A stretch of DNA of 64,000 nt from Verrucomicrobiales bacterium (lineage in GTDB: Bacteria; Verrucomicrobiota; Verrucomicrobiia; Verrucomicrobiales; DEV007): NCBI GenBank assembly GCA_029213195.1, contig JARGNI010000026.1:1-64000 (forward strand), given 5' to 3'. The position numbers were made by a program, and so were the translations under genes. The first letter of the stretch is position 1; each line of letters opens with the position of its first letter. Shown here piece after piece: positions 60,215 through 64,000 of the stretch. Under the pieces are notes generated by a model. The model saw only the letters and a list, made by a program, of their open reading frames with translations. It was not told the origin of the DNA and made no database searches.

Positions 60215-62220
60215 GGATCGGCGGTGCGTGGGTCAGCGAAGAAAGGTTCGAGGAGAGGTCGAACCTGGCGTGTTCCGTTCGGGGAAAGGTGGTGTTGATC
60301 GGTGAAGAGGATCTTCCCGTCGCGGAGAAGAGCAAAACGATCAGTGTTCTCGTCGAGCAGGAAAGGGTCCGGGTCCAAATGAACGACCGAAGTTCCTTCG
60401 ATCGCCTGCTGGATCAGGTGATCGATTCTCCGGGTCAGGGTTTGCTGGGCTTCCCGCCGTGGACCGAGGGTATTGGGATCGATTCCTCGAGATCCGGCAA
60501 GGATCACCGTTTCCGGAACGCTCTTCGGTTGAAAGGGGACATCGTCCATGATGGCGACTTTCATGCCCTGCTCTTCGAGCGTTTCGAGGGTGTGCTTCAA
60601 TGCGGGCAGGAATACTTCCTCCGCCTGCGCGGGAGTGCGAGAGTGCGTGGTTGTCGTAGAGACGAGGCTCCGCATGTCGCCGTCGGGAGGGCCCTCGGTA
60701 TAGATTCGCCATCGCGCGTGGACGAGGACATCCGAGATGGCGTTTTCTTTCGCGTAGTCGAGAACGAGATCGCCCCAGTCTTGGAAAGGCTTTCCGATTC
60801 TCTCGGTGTAGACATCGAGCAGTGGCGGAGTCGAGGGGTGGGCCGCAATATGGAGACAGGTTTGGTGTTCGAGAGCGAGTTCTTCGAGCAGAGGAAGAAG
60901 TGCAAGCGCGTGACTGTCACCCCAGATCAGCATCTGACGCTCGGCTTCTTCCGGGGATGCTCCCAGGGTAGGAAAGGTTTTGTGTTTCTGATAGTAGTCC
61001 CAGGCGCGGATTCGATAGTGAGTCGAGGGATCGTGAGTCATCGACAGGACCTCGGGAGAGAATCGGTCGGGGAGACCGTTTCTTTCTGAAAAGGAGAGCC
61101 CGATGGCGATCATGACAGCGACCGCTCCTCCGGTGGCGAAGAAAAGGGGGCGCATCGATTTCAGGAAGGTTCCCTTCCGGATCGGTTGTTCGACCCACTT
61201 CCAGGAGATCGTGGCGAAGACAAGGCTGAGCCCGATGCCGATCCCTTTGTCGATCAGGGTCATGTCTCGGAGTGTGATGTGATGGTAGAACACAAAGACC
61301 GGCCAATGCCAGAGATAGAGCGAATAGGAAATCTGGCCGAGAAAAACGAAAGGTGGGAGGGAAAAGAGCCGGTGCAGCAGAGTGGGACTGGTGTCCGAGT
61401 TGGCTGGGGGAGAATTCGCAAAAAGCAGGAAAGCAGTTCCGAGGCAGGGGAGAAGCGCAGTGTAACTGGGAAAAGGAGTGTCGACGCCGAAGGTCGCGAA
61501 GCAGGCGAGGATCATCCCGAGTCCGGCAAAGCTGATCGTTTCCCGAATCGGGCGAGAACAGGTGATCGGTCCGGTCTTCGCGAGATAGAGAGCGAGGAGG
61601 ACTCCGATGTTGAGTTCCCATGATCGGGACAGGATCATGTAGAAGGTGAACGACTGATAGCTGATCGATCCGTAGATCGACCAGGCGAGCGAAAGGATGC
61701 TGATGATGCCAACAAGCAGAGCGGCCCGACCGAGCGCGGCCCGACCGTTCCCCCATCGAAGGAAGAGCGGAAGGAGAAAGGGGAGGGCGAGGTAGAATTG
61801 CTCCTCCACGGCAAGCGACCAGGTGTGGAGAAGAGGCTGATACTCGGACGCCGTCTCGAAGTATCCCGACTCCTGGAAGAAGTAGATGTTCGCCGCCAGA
61901 GCGGGCTGGGCGAGGATCGATTTTCCGATCTCCTCGAGGTGGGCCGGGACCATCCAGAAATAGCTGGCGATGGCCACCGCGATGACGACGACGAAGAGCG
62001 CCGGGAGCAATCGACGAATCCGGCGAATCCAGAAATCGGTGAGACGGAATCGGTCCTGTTCGACTTTTCCGATGATGATCGAGCCGATCAGGAATCCGGA
62101 GATGACGAAGAAGACATCGACTCCTGCGTAACCTCCGGGAAAACCTAGGTCAAAATGGAAAAGGATCACCGCGAGCACGGCGATGGCTCTCAATCCATCG
62201 ATATCTTTTCGGTAGGGCAT
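60211..62220 (-). CDS. Acyltransferase-3/SGNH fusion protein (third of three, intact)
   Basis: A 669-residue membrane O-acyltransferase. The N-terminus is canonical (MPYRKDIDGLRAIAVLAVIL then FHFDLGFPGGYAGVDVFFVI), ten or so helices follow with SYSLYLWHWPVFVF, and a periplasmic SGNH domain ends the chain (LIWGDSHALALLPLL; TDQHHLSPNGTRQV). It is the intact reference for the frameshifted paralogue at 49578. It starts a two-gene minus-strand unit with the asparagine-synthase-like gene and is divergent from the GT2 gene (144 bp between starts). Confidence 0.92.
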   Translation of the reverse strand: MPYRKDIDGLRAIAVLAVILFHFDLGFPGGYAGVDVFFVISGFLIGSIIIGKVEQDRFRLTDFWIRRIRRLLPALFVVVIAVAIASYFWMVPAHLEEIGKSILAQPALAANIYFFQESGYFETASEYQPLLHTWSLAVEEQFYLALPFLLPLFLRWGNGRAALGRAALLVGIISILSLAWSIYGSISYQSFTFYMILSRSWELNIGVLLALYLAKTGPITCSRPIRETISFAGLGMILACFATFGVDTPFPSYTALLPCLGTAFLLFANSPPANSDTSPTLLHRLFSLPPFVFLGQISYSLYLWHWPVFVFYHHITLRDMTLIDKGIGIGLSLVFATISWKWVEQPIRKGTFLKSMRPLFFATGGAVAVMIAIGLSFSERNGLPDRFSPEVLSMTHDPSTHYRIRAWDYYQKHKTFPTLGASPEEAERQMLIWGDSHALALLPLLEELALEHQTCLHIAAHPSTPPLLDVYTERIGKPFQDWGDLVLDYAKENAISDVLVHARWRIYTEGPPDGDMRSLVSTTTTHSRTPAQAEEVFLPALKHTLETLEEQGMKVAIMDDVPFQPKSVPETVILAGSRGIDPNTLGPRREAQQTLTRRIDHLIQQAIEGTSVVHLDPDPFLLDENTDRFALLRDGKILFTDQHHLSPNGTRQVRPLLEPFFADPRTADP

Positions 62221-62364
62221 TCCGGGTCCTGATTTGGGCGCGAATATACCGATGAACCGGGATTTACCCAGAAGAAAGCCGTTTTTTGGAGGGTGCCCTC
62301 GGCACGAATTCCCCTTGCCGACGCTTTTCCGAGATCGTAAGGGAGAAGGGGCCTATTCCTGTGT

Positions 62365-63156
62365 ATGAGATCAAGACTCGCCATATCCATTGTCGCCTTC
62401 AATTCCGAGCGTACGATCGAGCGGGTCCTCGAGTCGGTGGCTCCGCTGGAGGCAGATATCCAGGTGGTGGATTCCGGTTCGACCGATCGCACCCTCGAGA
62501 TTTGCGAGAAGTATGGCGCCAAGATTCTTCATCGCGCGTGGGATGGTCCCTGTGCCCAGAACGAGTATTCGTTCAACCAGCTGACCGACTACAATTGGAC
62601 CCTGAGCCTCGATTCCGACGAGATCATCGATGAAGAGTTGCGCGAGCACATTCGCGAGGTGGTCGACGATGAAGGCAGCGAGGTGAACGGATGGGAACTG
62701 ACACGAAAGCTTGAGTTTCTCGGGGCGGAGTTGAACCACGCTTTTTTTCCGGAATGGAAAATGAGATTGTTCCGCAGTGATCAGGTCACTGTCACCGGAA
62801 TGGGGCGGGATCGCCTCGGTGGACACAACAAATACATCGTGCCGGGAGAACTCGGCCGGCTGCGAGGCGTCTGCCTGCATGCCTCTTGGGACTCGGTCAG
62901 CGCCATGTTTCACAGCTACGTGCGCTACGGAACCCGACACGCGAGCTATGTCGGGACGGGCGGAAAGCTCTCCAATGTGTTGTTCAATCCCCTCGTCTGC
63001 TTTTTCAAATACTACTGCCTGAAACAGGGCTTTCGAGACGGAGTCCTTGGCTTTCTGGTCTGCATTGCTGCTGCCATCGGGAATCTGCAGAAACACCTCA
63101 TGGTGTATGCCGATCGTAAGACGGGCTATAAAAAGGAAGCGCCCGAGTCGAGATAG
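62365..63156 (+). CDS. Glycosyltransferase family 2 (LPS core WaaE/KdtX-like)
   Basis: A 263-residue GT-A enzyme. The start RLAISIVAFNSERTIERVLESVA, the strand DIQVVDSGSTDRTLEI, and LSLDSDEIIDEELREHI (DxD region) match GT2. The segment KMRLFRSDQVTVTGMGRDRLGG and the C-terminal hydrophobic stretch FFKYYCLKQGFRDGVLGFLVCIAAA are those of WaaE-like beta-1,4-glucosyltransferases of the inner core. It probably adds a core or repeat-unit sugar at the inner membrane face. It stands alone, convergent with the hexapeptide gene (19 bp). Confidence 0.88.
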   Translation: MRSRLAISIVAFNSERTIERVLESVAPLEADIQVVDSGSTDRTLEICEKYGAKILHRAWDGPCAQNEYSFNQLTDYNWTLSLDSDEIIDEELREHIREVVDDEGSEVNGWELTRKLEFLGAELNHAFFPEWKMRLFRSDQVTVTGMGRDRLGGHNKYIVPGELGRLRGVCLHASWDSVSAMFHSYVRYGTRHASYVGTGGKLSNVLFNPLVCFFKYYCLKQGFRDGVLGFLVCIAAAIGNLQKHLMVYADRKTGYKKEAPESR

Positions 63157-63175
63157 AGCGAGGAGCAGGGGAAAC

Positions 63176-63865
63176 TCAGTGCCTCCGCACGATGTCGAGG
63201 TCCTGCTTGTGTTTCACGATGCTCTTTTCCGGGAGCACACCCTGCCAGTGAGAAACCGGATAGAGGATGCAGTCTCGCCCCAGGATGGAGCCGGGGCTCA
63301 GCACCGTGTTGCAACCGACCTCGGTTCTATCGCCGACCACGGCGCCAAATTTTCGGAGCCCGGTGTCGATGAGGCCACCTTCGCCGTCACGGACCTGCAC
63401 GTTGCGACGGTCGAGACGGACATTGGAACAGATAACACCTGCACCGAGGTGGGCCTTGTGCCCGAGAATGGAATCCCCGACATAGTTGAAATGCGGCACC
63501 TCGCAGTCGTCGAAGAGAAGGCAGTTTTTGAATTCCGATGAATTTCCGAGAACGCAATTATTCCCGACGATGACATTGGCTCGGATGTAGGCTCCGCTGC
63601 GAACCACGGTTCCCGACCCGATCCAGGCGGGACCGACGATGTTGGCTCCGGGTTCGACGATCGCATCGGCGGCGACATAGACGCTTCCTCCGACATGAGC
63701 CTGGGGGGAAACGGTTCCGTGAATGGAGTCTCCGCGCACGGTCTCGAGAAGATGGTCGAGGTAATGCTCGATCCGTGAGATCGCCGTCCAGACGGGTTCC
63801 TCGGAAACAAAGAGATCCGAATGCCCGGTATTTTCCAGGTCCAGGTAGTTCTCGGCGCGGAACAT
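63176..63865 (-). CDS. GlmU C-domain-like hexapeptide-repeat protein (sugar-phosphate nucleotidyltransferase/acetyltransferase type)
   Basis: A 229-residue left-handed beta-helix protein from ATG 63865. After a short N-terminal segment (MFRAENYLDLENTGHSDLFV) come regular hexapeptides: SIHGTVSPQAHVGGSVYVAADAIVEPG, IRANVIVGNNCVLGNSSEFKN, then FNYVGDSILGHKAHLGAGVICSN, which resembles the acetyl-CoA site region of GlmU and of UDP-N-acetylglucosamine diphosphorylases. The nucleotidyltransferase domain is absent. A single trimeric acetyltransferase role is likely; substrate unknown. A four-unit 22-nt repeat array ends 18 bases before this ATG. A frame-extending TTG inside the array is less likely. 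Confidence 0.82.
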   Translation of the reverse strand: MFRAENYLDLENTGHSDLFVSEEPVWTAISRIEHYLDHLLETVRGDSIHGTVSPQAHVGGSVYVAADAIVEPGANIVGPAWIGSGTVVRSGAYIRANVIVGNNCVLGNSSEFKNCLLFDDCEVPHFNYVGDSILGHKAHLGAGVICSNVRLDRRNVQVRDGEGGLIDTGLRKFGAVVGDRTEVGCNTVLSPGSILGRDCILYPVSHWQGVLPEKSIVKHKQDLDIVRRH

Positions 63866-63882
63866 GGGCAGAGAAGTGAAAA

Positions 63883-63959
63883 TCAACAGGGTCTGGTCAG
63901 TGACCCAACAGGGTTGGCTTTCCGACCTGACAGGATTGAGTGAGAGACCGGGCAGGGTT
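63883..63959 (-). repeat. 22-nt-phased repeat array, copy C (four units)
   Basis: In gene sense the units are at 63959-63938, 63937-63916, 63915-63894 and 63893-63883 (partial). Each full unit is exactly 22 nt and opens with AAyCCTGyy(n)GGTC. The third contains the palindrome GGTCACTGACC. The last unit starts 28 bases before ATG 63865. Confidence 0.8.
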
Positions 63960-63971
63960 GGATGAAGACCG

Positions 63972-64000
63972 TTACACGGTCATGACGTCTTCTTCCTTCG
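63972..64000 (-). CDS. 3' end of a minus-strand gene, possibly ribosome recycling factor
   Basis: Only the last nine codons and a TAA (63972-63974) are inside the window, reading KEEDVMTV at the C-terminus. Ribosome recycling factor proteins often end in K-E-x-(D/E)-(I/V/L)-M-x-V, so frr is a fair guess, but nine residues cannot settle it. The stop is 12 bp upstream of the four-unit repeat array. Confidence 0.3.

Noticed and set aside
1-64000. CRISPR array, tRNA or rRNA genes, prophage
   Set aside because: No evenly spaced repeat-spacer series, no cloverleaf or rRNA landmark, and no phage structural or integrase genes are seen.

Overview
The window looks like a chromosomal segment of a Gram-negative bacterium of the PVC group, most probably Verrucomicrobiota (Opitutae-like). 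This is inferred from gene content: rpmI-rplT-pheS-pheT order, a very large pseudopilin-type protein, a MoxR/DUF58 pair, a secreted HEWGTFT-motif protein, a PQQ-repeat protein, a GbsR-like regulator heading an exopolysaccharide locus, and a RAYT element flanked by REP-type hairpins. No 16S rRNA or tRNA gene is visible, so the assignment is an inference.

Layout. 0-5 kb: a truncated secreted protein, nadD, and a minus-strand operon (moxR, DUF58, beta-propeller glycosidase-like, TIM-barrel isomerase). 5-10.3 kb: translation genes rpmI, rplT, pheS and pheT. Candidate RNA regulators lie between rpmI and rplT and before pheS, and a RAYT unit sits exactly between pheS and pheT. 10.3-10.6 kb: a structured, terminator-ended candidate sRNA. 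10.7-25.2 kb: accessory genes (1,050-residue pseudopilin-like protein, methyltransferase, MscK-type channel with an in-frame amber codon, VOC protein, PQQ protein, monooxygenase, HEWGTFT protein, and a two-component system whose kinase also has an in-frame amber codon).

25.3-31.4 kb: a compact type II fatty-acid/polyketide-like cassette (FabG, ACP, double-hotdog dehydratase, two ketosynthases). It ends with an AcpS domain fused to an LpxL-type acyltransferase. This is the most coherent candidate for an undescribed pathway.

31.6-63.9 kb: a large surface-polysaccharide locus opened by a GbsR/MarR-like regulator. It holds nucleotide-sugar enzymes (two DegT aminotransferases, UDP-HexNAc dehydrogenase, CapE/CapG-like pair, CapF-type cupin, LpxD-like acyltransferase, WbpM/PglF-type dehydratase, uronate epimerase-like SDR), glycosyltransferases, a PglC-type initiating transferase, a PglK-type ABC flippase, two O-antigen ligase/polymerase-family proteins, three acyltransferase-3/SGNH proteins, two asparagine-synthase-like proteins and an FkbM methyltransferase. 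Together they would build an amino-sugar-rich, amidated and O-acylated repeat unit, flip it, polymerise it and attach it to a carrier.

Two patterns run across the window. A 22-nt-phased repeat stands directly in front of the start codons of three unrelated genes (pheS, a VOC gene and a hexapeptide-transferase gene). Four otherwise intact genes each carry one lesion: two amber codons and two frameshifts.
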